Assembly (NCBI GenBank): GCA_002343505.1
Contig: DDQZ01000070.1
Span: forward strand, 1 to 64,000
From: Verrucomicrobiaceae bacterium UBA2429
GTDB taxonomy: Bacteria > Verrucomicrobiota > Verrucomicrobiia > Verrucomicrobiales > Verrucomicrobiaceae
Direction: 5' to 3'
DNA: 64,000 bases
Shown piece by piece: positions 55,095 through 63,069 of this stretch (position 1 is the first letter of the stretch; every line of letters starts with the position of its first letter). A program made the translations under genes and the position numbers. The notes below the pieces were generated by a model. That model made no database searches and had not been told where the DNA came from. It was given only the letters and a program-made list of their open reading frames with translations.

Positions 55095-56392
55095 TCGGCA
55101 ATCCTCATGCCGAAGGAGGCGCGCACGGGTTTGCCATCCACTTTGACCTGGCAGTAAAGGCGCATGAAACCGGGATGCGGCGGATGAAATTTGAAGCTGA
55201 GAAACGGACCGCCGCGCAGGTCCTCGCGCAGGATGTCGCCGCCGACGGGATGCAGTTGCACCACCGTTTTGCCGTCGGAGTAAAAGCCCGTGAAGTGCGC
55301 GAAGGCGCCCCGGTCCGGCTCCAGCCGGGTCACCGGCCTGCCCTCAGCATCGGCGACATGGACGCGCAGCATCTCCAGGCGCTCCGCCTTGGGCGAGCCC
55401 ATCCTGCCGGTGCCCAGCGCGATGCTGAAACGGTAGCCGTCCGCCGTGGTGGAAAAGGTCTCCTCCCCGGCAGGCGGCGGCGCTTCCGGCCCCTCGCAGG
55501 CCAGGTCCGCGACGGGATGCTCCAGCAGCCCGGTGACTGCGGGCACGACTCCGGCGCGGAACCGGTAGCCGCCCCCGAACGCGGGGGTGAAGCTGAACTC
55601 ATACTCCCCATCCTGGCCGGTGGGCGCGGGTTCCAGATCGTGGAAGTCGGCAAGTCCCGGCCCCACAACGAGCATGTGGACATGCCGCGCGTGAGTGACC
55701 CACAAGTCGGCGGGCCGCACCGGCTGTCCCTCCAGTGTCTCCAGCCTCGCGACCACCCTGCACACCTTGCCCGCCGCCAGTGGAGAGTCCGGCCGGAGGG
55801 TGAGCCTCACCGTGGGCTTGTCCTGCCTGACATAGACAAAACTGTACGGGATGCGCCGGACGACGAAGGGCTGCCGGCAGACCTCGCAGACTTTTCCCGG
55901 ACTTGTGGAGATGACGTCGGGATGCGCCACACAATGATGGATTTCCTGCTCCACCACCGCCGGATCAAAGCCGCGCGCCAATTCACCCAGGGCCAGCTTC
56001 AACTGCTGAAAAGCGGCGGCGGCGCCGTCCAGATTGTCCGCCATGCCCTCCTTGGCGGTCGTGTTCACCGCGCGGAAGGCTTTCGCGGTCAGCACATCCA
56101 GCACGGGCTGCACCTCGGGGGTGACGCTGGCTTTGGACAGCACGCGCAGCGGCGGACTGCACAGGGAGACCTGCGTGGCGACCTCCAGAGGACGCTTCTC
56201 CACGATCAGGCGCTCAACATTGGCGGAGGCCAGCCGGATCACATTCCATGCCTCCGCCGGCGTCAGCGGCTCCAGCACTCGCGGCGGCACCGGCACGTCC
56301 GCGCGCAGCCCGGCCCCTTGCAGCAGCAGGACAGCCAGCCCGATGGCGCGGGCAGTGCGCGGGCAAAAATTCGATCGGGGATTTTTCATCAT
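55091..56392 (-). CDS. Exported protein with degenerate heavy-metal-binding motif and YtkA-like domains
   Basis: About 433 residues with a signal peptide (GLAVLLLQGAGLRADV). A helical region to residue 150 is followed by HHCVAHPDVISTSPGKVCEV and CRQPFV (about 152-178). This parallels the heavy-metal-binding HMBD pattern 'YtCPMHPeV..PGkCPkCGM', with Cys and His ligands partly kept. Two later segments (about residues 180-300 and 320-433) have the beta-sandwich pattern of copper-related YtkA/FixH-like domains, with HVHMLVVGPGLADFHDLEP and GAFAHFTGFYSDGKTVVQLHP. A role in copper or other metal handling is inferred. It is divergent from the MbnP-MbnH fusion, sharing its promoter region. The start is ATG at 56392 (or 56389). 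Confidence 0.6.
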   Translation of the reverse strand: MMKNPRSNFCPRTARAIGLAVLLLQGAGLRADVPVPPRVLEPLTPAEAWNVIRLASANVERLIVEKRPLEVATQVSLCSPPLRVLSKASVTPEVQPVLDVLTAKAFRAVNTTAKEGMADNLDGAAAAFQQLKLALGELARGFDPAVVEQEIHHCVAHPDVISTSPGKVCEVCRQPFVVRRIPYSFVYVRQDKPTVRLTLRPDSPLAAGKVCRVVARLETLEGQPVRPADLWVTHARHVHMLVVGPGLADFHDLEPAPTGQDGEYEFSFTPAFGGGYRFRAGVVPAVTGLLEHPVADLACEGPEAPPPAGEETFSTTADGYRFSIALGTGRMGSPKAERLEMLRVHVADAEGRPVTRLEPDRGAFAHFTGFYSDGKTVVQLHPVGGDILREDLRGGPFLSFKFHPPHPGFMRLYCQVKVDGKPVRASFGMRIAE

Positions 56393-56494
56393 CACGCCGC
56401 GCAGGCTATCACCTCCGCCGCCCCGTCCGCAATCAACATCTCTCCTGTGATTCCAAGCTTGCCTTTGGAGCGCTGTTCGGAGGATAGTGCGCGC

Positions 56495-56530
56495 TGCTCG
56501 AATAATTGCTCGAATAATTGCCCGAATAAT
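56495..56530. repeat. Three 12-bp tandem units in a divergent promoter region
   Basis: TGCTCGAATAAT at 56495-56506 and again at 56507-56518, then TGCCCGAATAAT at 56519-56530. The array sits 24 bases upstream of the MbnP-MbnH start and 102 bases upstream of the divergent HMBD-like gene start. It could be an operator array for a regulator, or another 12-bp slippage product like that at 51799-51846. Confidence 0.8.
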
Positions 56531-56554
56531 CCACCGGGGCCTCCACGAGCAGTC

Positions 56555-58318
56555 ATGAAACCCGCGCCTCGTCTTTTGCCAAAGATGCCCGTCCTGCTTC
56601 TCGCAGCGGCGCTCGCCTGCGCCGCGCAGGCACCGGATGCCGCGCTGACTCTGGTCTTTCAACCCGTGGCCGGAAATGAGCCGCTTGTGCTCGACGCGCC
56701 GCGCCACCGCAATGCGGCGGGCGAGACCTGGTCCGTCTCCCGCCTCAGCTACCTGGTCTCCGGCGTCTCCCTCCAGCGCGCGGACGGCTCATGGCTCGGC
56801 CTGCCGGATGCCATTGCATGGATGGATGCCGCCACCCGCCGCGACACCCTGCGCATTGAGAAAATTCCCGCCGGGCGCTACCAGGCGCTGCGCTTCCACA
56901 TCGGCCTCGACCCGCAGACCAACGCCGCCGACCCCGCCTCCCACCCGCCGGAGCACCCCTTGAATCCCAACCTCAACGGCCTGCACTGGAGCTGGCAGGG
57001 CGGCTACATCTTTCTGGCGATGGAAGGACTGCACGGCACGGACCCCGGCAGGCTCACCGGCTACGCCTTCCATCTGGCGCGCGAACCCTTCCGCACCGCC
57101 GTCACCCTGCCCTGCGCGCTGGATCTGCGGGATGATGCCGCCCTGCGCGTGCTCTTTGACACCGCCGCCGTGCTCGATGCCGTGAAGCCCGTCTCCTTCG
57201 CCAAAGACGGCGCCACCACCCACTCCAAGGACGGCGATCCGCTGGCCCTGGCCCTTCGGGAAAATCTGGCCCGCGCCTTCCGCCTTCCGCCCGATGCCTT
57301 CACGGCGGGCGTCTCCGCCTCCGCGCCCCTGCCGCCCGCGCCTGCACTGCCCGGCCCGGACATGGGCGCCGCCTTCCCGCAGCCCGCGCTGCCGGCGGAC
57401 AACCCCCTCACCCCCGGGCGCTCCGCCCTTGGCAAACGGCTCTTCCACGAGACCGCTCTGTCCAGGGACGGCTCCATCTCCTGCGCCTCCTGCCACCACG
57501 CCGGCGCCGCCTTGAGTGATCCCCGGCGTTTCAGCCCCGGCGTCGAGGGCCGCACCGGGGAACGCAACGCCATGCCGCTTTTCAACCTCGCTTGGAAAAA
57601 GGAGTTCTTCTGGGATGGCCGCGCCCCCAGCCTGCGCGCGCAGGCGCTCATCCCCATCGAGGACCACAGCGAGATGGATGAGAAGCTCGAAAACGTCGTC
57701 GTCAAACTGGAGCGCCAGCCCGGCTGGACGGCGGCGTTTCAAAACGCTTTCGGCGCGCCGGAGATCACACCAGAAAAGATCGGCCTGGCCCTGGAAAACT
57801 TCCTGCTCGGCCTCACCTCCCACGACTCGAAGTTCGACAAAGCCCAGCGCGGCGAGGCGCAGCTCAGCGCCGAGGAGCAGCGCGGCTTCGAGCTGTTCAT
57901 GACCGAGCGCGAGCCGCGCCTCGGCGCCCTCGGCGCGGACTGCTTCCACTGCCACGGCGGCGCGCTCTTCACTGACCACCAGTTCCGCAACAACGGCCTG
58001 CCCGTCTCCGATGCCGACCCCGGCCGCTACAAAGTCACCGGCGTCTCCATTGACCGCGGCGCCTTCGCCACGCCCAGCCTGCGCAACATCGCCCTCACCG
58101 CCCCCTACATGCACGACGGGCGCTTCGCCACGCTTGAGGAAGTGGTCGACCACTACAGCACCGGCGTCCAGCGCACCGACACGCTCGACCCCAACCTCGC
58201 CAAGCACCCCGACGGCGGCCTGCACCTCCCCCAGGAGGACAAAAAGGCCCTGCTCGCCTTCCTGCGCACCCTTACCGACGACCGCTTCGCCGCCTCCGCC
58301 CATGCCGACCCACCCTGA
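56555..58318 (+). CDS. MbnP-MbnH fusion: copper-binding MbnP-like domain plus di-heme peroxidase domain
   Basis: A 587-residue exported protein (signal MPVLLLAAALACAAQA). Residues about 28-230 resemble MbnP: SRLSYLVSGVSLQRADGSWL, then LHWSWQGGYIFLAMEGLHG with two Trp (about W145 and W147). Residues about 265-585 form a di-heme cytochrome c peroxidase of the MauG/MbnH type, with heme motifs CASCH (about C310) and CFHCH (about C463) and APYMHDGRFATLEEVVDHY. In methanobactin operons MbnH is a separate enzyme that oxidises a Trp of MbnP to kynurenine to build a copper site. Here both are in one chain. The start at 56555 was chosen because the signal peptide begins there. It is followed after 27 bases by a PQQ-type dehydrogenase. 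Confidence 0.82.
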   Translation: MKPAPRLLPKMPVLLLAAALACAAQAPDAALTLVFQPVAGNEPLVLDAPRHRNAAGETWSVSRLSYLVSGVSLQRADGSWLGLPDAIAWMDAATRRDTLRIEKIPAGRYQALRFHIGLDPQTNAADPASHPPEHPLNPNLNGLHWSWQGGYIFLAMEGLHGTDPGRLTGYAFHLAREPFRTAVTLPCALDLRDDAALRVLFDTAAVLDAVKPVSFAKDGATTHSKDGDPLALALRENLARAFRLPPDAFTAGVSASAPLPPAPALPGPDMGAAFPQPALPADNPLTPGRSALGKRLFHETALSRDGSISCASCHHAGAALSDPRRFSPGVEGRTGERNAMPLFNLAWKKEFFWDGRAPSLRAQALIPIEDHSEMDEKLENVVVKLERQPGWTAAFQNAFGAPEITPEKIGLALENFLLGLTSHDSKFDKAQRGEAQLSAEEQRGFELFMTEREPRLGALGADCFHCHGGALFTDHQFRNNGLPVSDADPGRYKVTGVSIDRGAFATPSLRNIALTAPYMHDGRFATLEEVVDHYSTGVQRTDTLDPNLAKHPDGGLHLPQEDKKALLAFLRTLTDDRFAASAHADPP

Positions 58319-58345
58319 CCGGGCAGCCTCCCGGACCCGCCAGCC

Positions 58346-60868
58346 ATGACAACCACCCGCCACCTCAGCCTGCCTGCCGCGCTCCTCGCGCTGCTGGCCG
58401 CCGCCGCGCCCGTGCTCCGCGCCGCCTTCCCCACCGTCGCGCTCAGGCCCGTCGTGCTCCAGCAGATCCACTCCCCCACCGTCATCACCCACGCCCCCGA
58501 CGGCAGCGGACGCCTCTTCGTCTGCGACCAGCATGGCAAGATCTTCATCATCCGGCGCGGCATGATGCTGCCCGCGCCCTTCCTCAACCTCGCCAGCCCC
58601 GCCAACACGCTGATCGAAGACCGAGGCCCCGGCCCCGTGATCACCCTCGGCACCGGCTACAACGAGCGCGGCCTGCTCGGCATGGCCTTTCACCCCGGCT
58701 TCGCCGATCCCGAATCCCCCGGTTACCGCAAATTTTACATCAACTACAACAAAGCCGACGACACGGATGAACCCGACCCGCCACAGGCAGGCGACCCCGT
58801 CAACTGCATCACCGTCATTGACGAGTTCGAAGTCTCCGCGGACGACCCCAATCTTGCCGACCCCGCCTCCCAGCGCCGCGTGCTCGCCTTCACCCAGCCG
58901 CAGGCCAACCACAACGGCGGCGCGCTCGAGTTCGGCCCCGACGGCATGCTCTACATCGGCAGCGGCGACGGCGGCAGCAGCAATGACAACGCCCTCGGCC
59001 ACACCGGGCGCGAGGTCTCCACCACCGCCTGCCTCGGCAACAGCCAGGACAAAACCCGCTACCTCGGCAAGATCCTCCGCATCAACCCGCTCGACCCCGA
59101 CGGCGGCGGCCCGCTCACTTACTCCATCCCCGCCGACAACCCCTTCTTCAGCGACGCCACTCCCGGCCTGAAAAAAGAAATCTACGCCCTCGGCCTGCGC
59201 AATCCGTGGAAGTTCTCCTTCGACTGGCGGCCCGGCGGCACGGACCGGCTCTTCTGCGGCGATGTCGGCCAGGGCCGCATTGAGGAAATCAATCTCATCG
59301 TCTCCGGCGGCAACTACGGCTGGCGTTACCAGGAGGGGCTGGAGCTGCCCATCTTTTCCTCCAGCGCCCCCACCAATCCCATGCCCCATCCCGGCGGCAC
59401 GCTGCTCACCCCCATCGCCATGTATGCGCACCCCGGCGTCAACACCAGCCCGCCCCTGCCCCAGCTCGGCCTTTCCGTCACCGGCGGCCACGTCTATCGC
59501 GGCCAGGCCATTCCCGAAATGCAGGGCAAATACGTCTTCGGCGACTACGGCTCCACCGGCGGCGCCTCCGACGGGCGGCTCATGGGGCTGGAAGAGACCG
59601 CGCCCGGCAGCGGCACCTTCACCCTCACCCAGGCGCTGCCGCTCTTCGGCCAGGCGAACCCCGTCACCGGCGAGCGCATCCTCTGCCTCGGCGAGGACGA
59701 GGCGGGGGAAATCTACATCGGCATGAAAAGCAATGCCGGCGTGCTGGCGCGCATCAGCGGCCTGCCTGCCGGCGGCATCTACAAGATCGTCCCCGTCGAG
59801 ACAGTCACCACCGTGCTCAACCCGCAGTTGGACAACACCATCTACTCCGAGGACGGCGGCCTCAGCGACGCGCGCGGCTATTTTTACGCCGGCCGCACCG
59901 GCCCCAATCACGGCCCCTACCTGCGCCGCGCCTTGCTTTCCTTCAATGTCGAGATCATCCCGCCCGAGGCCGCCCTCGTCTCCGCCAGCCTCAAGCTCCG
60001 CCTCAACAAGCTAGGCCCCGGCGGCTCCGGCACTCCCATGGCCCTGCACCGCCTGAACCAGACCTGGGGCGAGGGCACCTCCAAAAACCCCTCCGACGTG
60101 GGCACCGGCGCGCCCGCCACCCCCGGCGACGCCACCTGGAGCCACCGCTTCCACGACACCAGCACCTGGACCACCCCAGGCGGCGTCTTCGAGGCCGCGC
60201 CCTCCGCCACCGCCACCGCCGATGTCGGCACCATCACCTTCGGCCCCAGCGCCCAGATGCTGGCCGACACGCAGGCCTGGCACGCCGACCCCGCCGCCAA
60301 CGCCGGCTGGATGCTGCGCGGGGATGAGACGCAAAACGAGACCGTGGGCCGCTTCGACAGCAAGGAGGTCGGCCAGGTCTTCCCCGAACTCGAAATCCAA
60401 TACCAGCTCCCGCCCCCGGTGCCGCCCTTCGGAACCTGGCTCAAAGGCAAATTCCCCGCCCTTCTCACCGGCCAGTTCGTGGACATCTTCGACGACCAGG
60501 AAGGCGACTCCATCCCCCTCCTGCTCGAATACGCCTTCGGCCTCGACCCCTTCACCCACGACACCGGCGGCGTCCTGCAACTCAGCGTCGCCCCCGGCGA
60601 GGAGGGCGGCACCGACCTCACCCTCACCTTCCGCCGCGAGACCGCCGCCACCGACCTCGTTTACCGCCTGGAAATCAGCGCCAACCCCGCCGCCTGGGGC
60701 ACCCTCCTCGCCGAAGTCAGCGCCGGCCAGATCCAGACCATGAACGGCGCCGACCTCATCGCCGACGACTGGCTCGAAGACACCACCAACCTCGTCACCC
60801 TGCGCCTGCACCTGCCTGACGGCTCCACCCCGCGCCGCTTCGCCCGCCTCGTCGTGGACTGGCAGTGA
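58346..60868 (+). CDS. PQQ-dependent sugar dehydrogenase-like protein with DNRLRE domain
   Basis: An 840-residue exported protein (signal ending APVLRAAF). Residues about 40-480 form a sugar/sorbosone dehydrogenase propeller: GMAFHPGFADPESPGYRKFY, HNGGALEFGPDGMLYIGSGD, GLRNPWKFSFDW, GGNYGWRYQEG. A DNRLRE-like beta domain follows (about 490-690; DNTIYSEDGGLSDARGYFYA). The C-terminus is a module common in secreted Verrucomicrobia proteins (LLLEYAFGLDPFTHDTGG). It probably oxidises a sugar in the periplasm or outside the cell. It lies 27 bases after the MbnP-MbnH gene, probably cotranscribed, which hints at a joint oxidative or copper-dependent role. Confidence 0.9.
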   Translation: MTTTRHLSLPAALLALLAAAAPVLRAAFPTVALRPVVLQQIHSPTVITHAPDGSGRLFVCDQHGKIFIIRRGMMLPAPFLNLASPANTLIEDRGPGPVITLGTGYNERGLLGMAFHPGFADPESPGYRKFYINYNKADDTDEPDPPQAGDPVNCITVIDEFEVSADDPNLADPASQRRVLAFTQPQANHNGGALEFGPDGMLYIGSGDGGSSNDNALGHTGREVSTTACLGNSQDKTRYLGKILRINPLDPDGGGPLTYSIPADNPFFSDATPGLKKEIYALGLRNPWKFSFDWRPGGTDRLFCGDVGQGRIEEINLIVSGGNYGWRYQEGLELPIFSSSAPTNPMPHPGGTLLTPIAMYAHPGVNTSPPLPQLGLSVTGGHVYRGQAIPEMQGKYVFGDYGSTGGASDGRLMGLEETAPGSGTFTLTQALPLFGQANPVTGERILCLGEDEAGEIYIGMKSNAGVLARISGLPAGGIYKIVPVETVTTVLNPQLDNTIYSEDGGLSDARGYFYAGRTGPNHGPYLRRALLSFNVEIIPPEAALVSASLKLRLNKLGPGGSGTPMALHRLNQTWGEGTSKNPSDVGTGAPATPGDATWSHRFHDTSTWTTPGGVFEAAPSATATADVGTITFGPSAQMLADTQAWHADPAANAGWMLRGDETQNETVGRFDSKEVGQVFPELEIQYQLPPPVPPFGTWLKGKFPALLTGQFVDIFDDQEGDSIPLLLEYAFGLDPFTHDTGGVLQLSVAPGEEGGTDLTLTFRRETAATDLVYRLEISANPAAWGTLLAEVSAGQIQTMNGADLIADDWLEDTTNLVTLRLHLPDGSTPRRFARLVVDWQ

Positions 60869-60973
60869 AGCCCAACCCTGCGGAAAAGCAGCCCCAGCCA
60901 AGTCAAAACTCGCCTGGCACAGCGCCCGCCGAGTTCTTTCGCCCGGTCAACCTGCCTGCCGAAACCGCCCGGA

Positions 60974-61573
60974 TCAGCGGGTCACGATGTCATCCGAGGT
61001 CCACAGCGTCTTGTCCGGACCGGCGGAGCGCACCTCCATGTGGTCGGCGGACATTTGGTGGAAGAAATAGGGGGTGTCCCAGCGGTCCACCAGCTCGCCT
61101 TGTTCATTGAGGCGCAGCAGCTCCGGCGGCAGGAAACGCACGCCCTGGGGGTTGCCGCCGTTGAGTGCCTTGACGATCTCCGCATTGGTCCCGGCGGGGT
61201 TGCCTCCGAAGCGGTTGCCGTATTGGCGGAGGTTCAGCGCGACGTTGTCCGCCTCGTCCCTGGCGGCGTCAGGCGGCACGGCGGGTCCGCGCGGCGGGTC
61301 CGGCTGGCGCGCGGCGATGGCGGCGGGATCGGTGGTGTGAATGATCATGCCGGGGGTGACCGGGGTACGCATGGCCTGCGGCGGTGCCGGCTGGCCTGGG
61401 TCCGGTGCCGGTGTTTCCGTCACCGGCGGCAGGGGATTTGCAGGCTCATTGGCTGCCGTCCGCGCAGGAGCGGCGGGCGAGGCGGAAGCGGCGGGCTTTT
61501 CCAGGCTGCTCCACCAGAAAAAGGCCGCCGCACAGGCAAGGACGACGAGAACCAGCCAGAACTTCCGCAGCAT
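60974..61573 (-). CDS. GspG-like membrane-anchored protein
   Basis: A 199-residue protein. An N-terminal membrane helix (LVLVVLACAAAFFWW) is followed by a long Pro/Ala linker. The C-terminal domain resembles the calcium-binding end of GspG-type pseudopilins: GTNAEIVKALNGGNPQGVRF, DRWDTPYFFHQMSADHMEVR, SAGPDKTLWTSDDIVTR. The prepilin motif of true pseudopilins is not evident. It lies 2 bases downstream of the DUF1501 gene on the same strand, a common Verrucomicrobia arrangement. Function unknown. Confidence 0.72.
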   Translation of the reverse strand: MLRKFWLVLVVLACAAAFFWWSSLEKPAASASPAAPARTAANEPANPLPPVTETPAPDPGQPAPPQAMRTPVTPGMIIHTTDPAAIAARQPDPPRGPAVPPDAARDEADNVALNLRQYGNRFGGNPAGTNAEIVKALNGGNPQGVRFLPPELLRLNEQGELVDRWDTPYFFHQMSADHMEVRSAGPDKTLWTSDDIVTR

Positions 61574-61575
61574 GG

Positions 61576-63063
61576 TCAGAGCATGAACCCGAGATCGCTG
61601 GATGGGAAGCGGCTCAGGTTGGGGAAGACGGCGGCGATTTCATTGCTGTCGAGGCCGAACCATTTGGCGAGCGTGGCGGAGTACTGGTCCACGGCCAGGG
61701 TGGGGATCCAGCGCCCGGTGCCGGTGTCGTCGGGCCCGTTGATGGCAAAGGTGGGAAGGCTGCCGTAGGTTTCGCCGCCTTTGACCGCGCCGCCCATGAT
61801 GAGGTGGTGCGCGCCCCAGCCGTGGTCGCTGCCCTGGCTGTTGGTGGGGAAGGTGCGGGAGAAGTCGCTGGCGGTGAAGGTGGTGACCTTGTCGGAGACG
61901 CCGAGCTGCTCCATGGCGCGCTGGAAGGCGAACATGCACTCGCTGACCTCGTTGAGCAGGTTGGTGTGGGTGCCGGTGGTGGGGTTGAACTGGTTGGCGG
62001 CATTGAGCGGGTCGGTCACCTGGGCGGTGTGCGTGTCATAACCGCCGACGGAGCAGAAGAAGACCTGGCGGTTCATGTTGAAGGCGGAAGGTCCGCGCGC
62101 CTGGATGAGGCGGGCGATCATTTTGAGCTGGTTGCCCAGGCCGGTGTTTGGGAAAGGAGTGTTCCAAGTCCAAGGAGGCGGGCTACCGACTTCAGAGGTT
62201 GCTGCGATGCTGCTGTTGAGCAGGTCGCCGGTGACGATGGCGCTGTCGAGCACGCCGCTGTAGGCCTGGCGCTGAAGGTTCGGGTGGCTGAGGGCGATGA
62301 GATCCTTCATGGCCTTCACACGCGGCTGGGTGCCGGCCATCAAGGCCCCGCTGAGCGTGACAGCACCAGTTTGGGAAACATGGTACTGAGAGACCAGGTT
62401 GCCGATTTCGAAGGTGTTGTTGCCATTCAGGGAGACGGACATGGAGATGTTCCCCGACGGGTTGGCCACGGAGTTCAGCAGATCCGCCACGCGCCCGCCC
62501 CAGCCGGTGATGGGCGGCTGGTCGGGGATGGAGGTCTGCCACTGGGTGACCTGGTCGCTGTGGGAGAAGATCTGCGGCGGGCGGTAAAAGGTGGGGTTGG
62601 CGAGGTACTGCGCGCGGGTGGTGGGGCGGACCAGGGTGCCCACGTTCATGACAGCGGCCAGCTTGCCCTCGCCGAACAGAGTGCGCAATTCCTGGCAGGT
62701 GGGGTGAAAACCCAGGGTGTGGCCATCTCCGTCCAAATACGCGGGATCACTGCCGCCGGGTCCCGTTCGCAGAGTCAGCAGCGAGGCTGAGGGAAGCGCC
62801 AAATTGCCGCGGATGGACGCATAGGCGTCATACGTCGGCGTGTCGGTGGGCACGATCCAGTTGTTGGAGTCGTTGCCGCCGGCCAGGAAGAGGCAGACGA
62901 GGGCCTTGTAATCCGTGATCGGCCCGGCCGCCATGGCGGAGTTGATCAGGCGCAGATCACGCAACGCGCTGCCGATGGCGGTGGCGCCCATGCTGGCGTA
63001 AGCGGCGTTGCGCAGCACGCGGCGGCGCGTGGAGAGGATGTTCGGAGCTTTCGGGGGATTCAT
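61576..63063 (-). CDS. DUF1501 family protein
   Basis: A 495-residue exported protein with a twin-arginine-like leader (STRRRVLRNAAYASMGATA). The DUF1501 fold follows: LVCLFLAGGNDSNNWIVP near the N-terminus, GFHPTCQELRTLFGEGKLA, VFFCSVGGYDTHTAQ and FSRTFPTNSQGSDHGWGAHH. These motifs make it a divergent sulfatase/alkaline-phosphatase-like protein; the family function is unknown. It is preceded by a DUF1800 gene 6 bases upstream, the standard pairing in Planctomycetes and Verrucomicrobia, so the two are cotranscribed. Confidence 0.95.
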   Translation of the reverse strand: MNPPKAPNILSTRRRVLRNAAYASMGATAIGSALRDLRLINSAMAAGPITDYKALVCLFLAGGNDSNNWIVPTDTPTYDAYASIRGNLALPSASLLTLRTGPGGSDPAYLDGDGHTLGFHPTCQELRTLFGEGKLAAVMNVGTLVRPTTRAQYLANPTFYRPPQIFSHSDQVTQWQTSIPDQPPITGWGGRVADLLNSVANPSGNISMSVSLNGNNTFEIGNLVSQYHVSQTGAVTLSGALMAGTQPRVKAMKDLIALSHPNLQRQAYSGVLDSAIVTGDLLNSSIAATSEVGSPPPWTWNTPFPNTGLGNQLKMIARLIQARGPSAFNMNRQVFFCSVGGYDTHTAQVTDPLNAANQFNPTTGTHTNLLNEVSECMFAFQRAMEQLGVSDKVTTFTASDFSRTFPTNSQGSDHGWGAHHLIMGGAVKGGETYGSLPTFAINGPDDTGTGRWIPTLAVDQYSATLAKWFGLDSNEIAAVFPNLSRFPSSDLGFML

Positions 63064-63069
63064 AAGCTT

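Noticed and set aside
56789..59911. Open frame of about 1040 residues opposite the MbnP-MbnH and dehydrogenase genes
   Set aside because: Low-complexity Gly/Ala/Val-rich product with no motifs, opposite two well-supported exported proteins.
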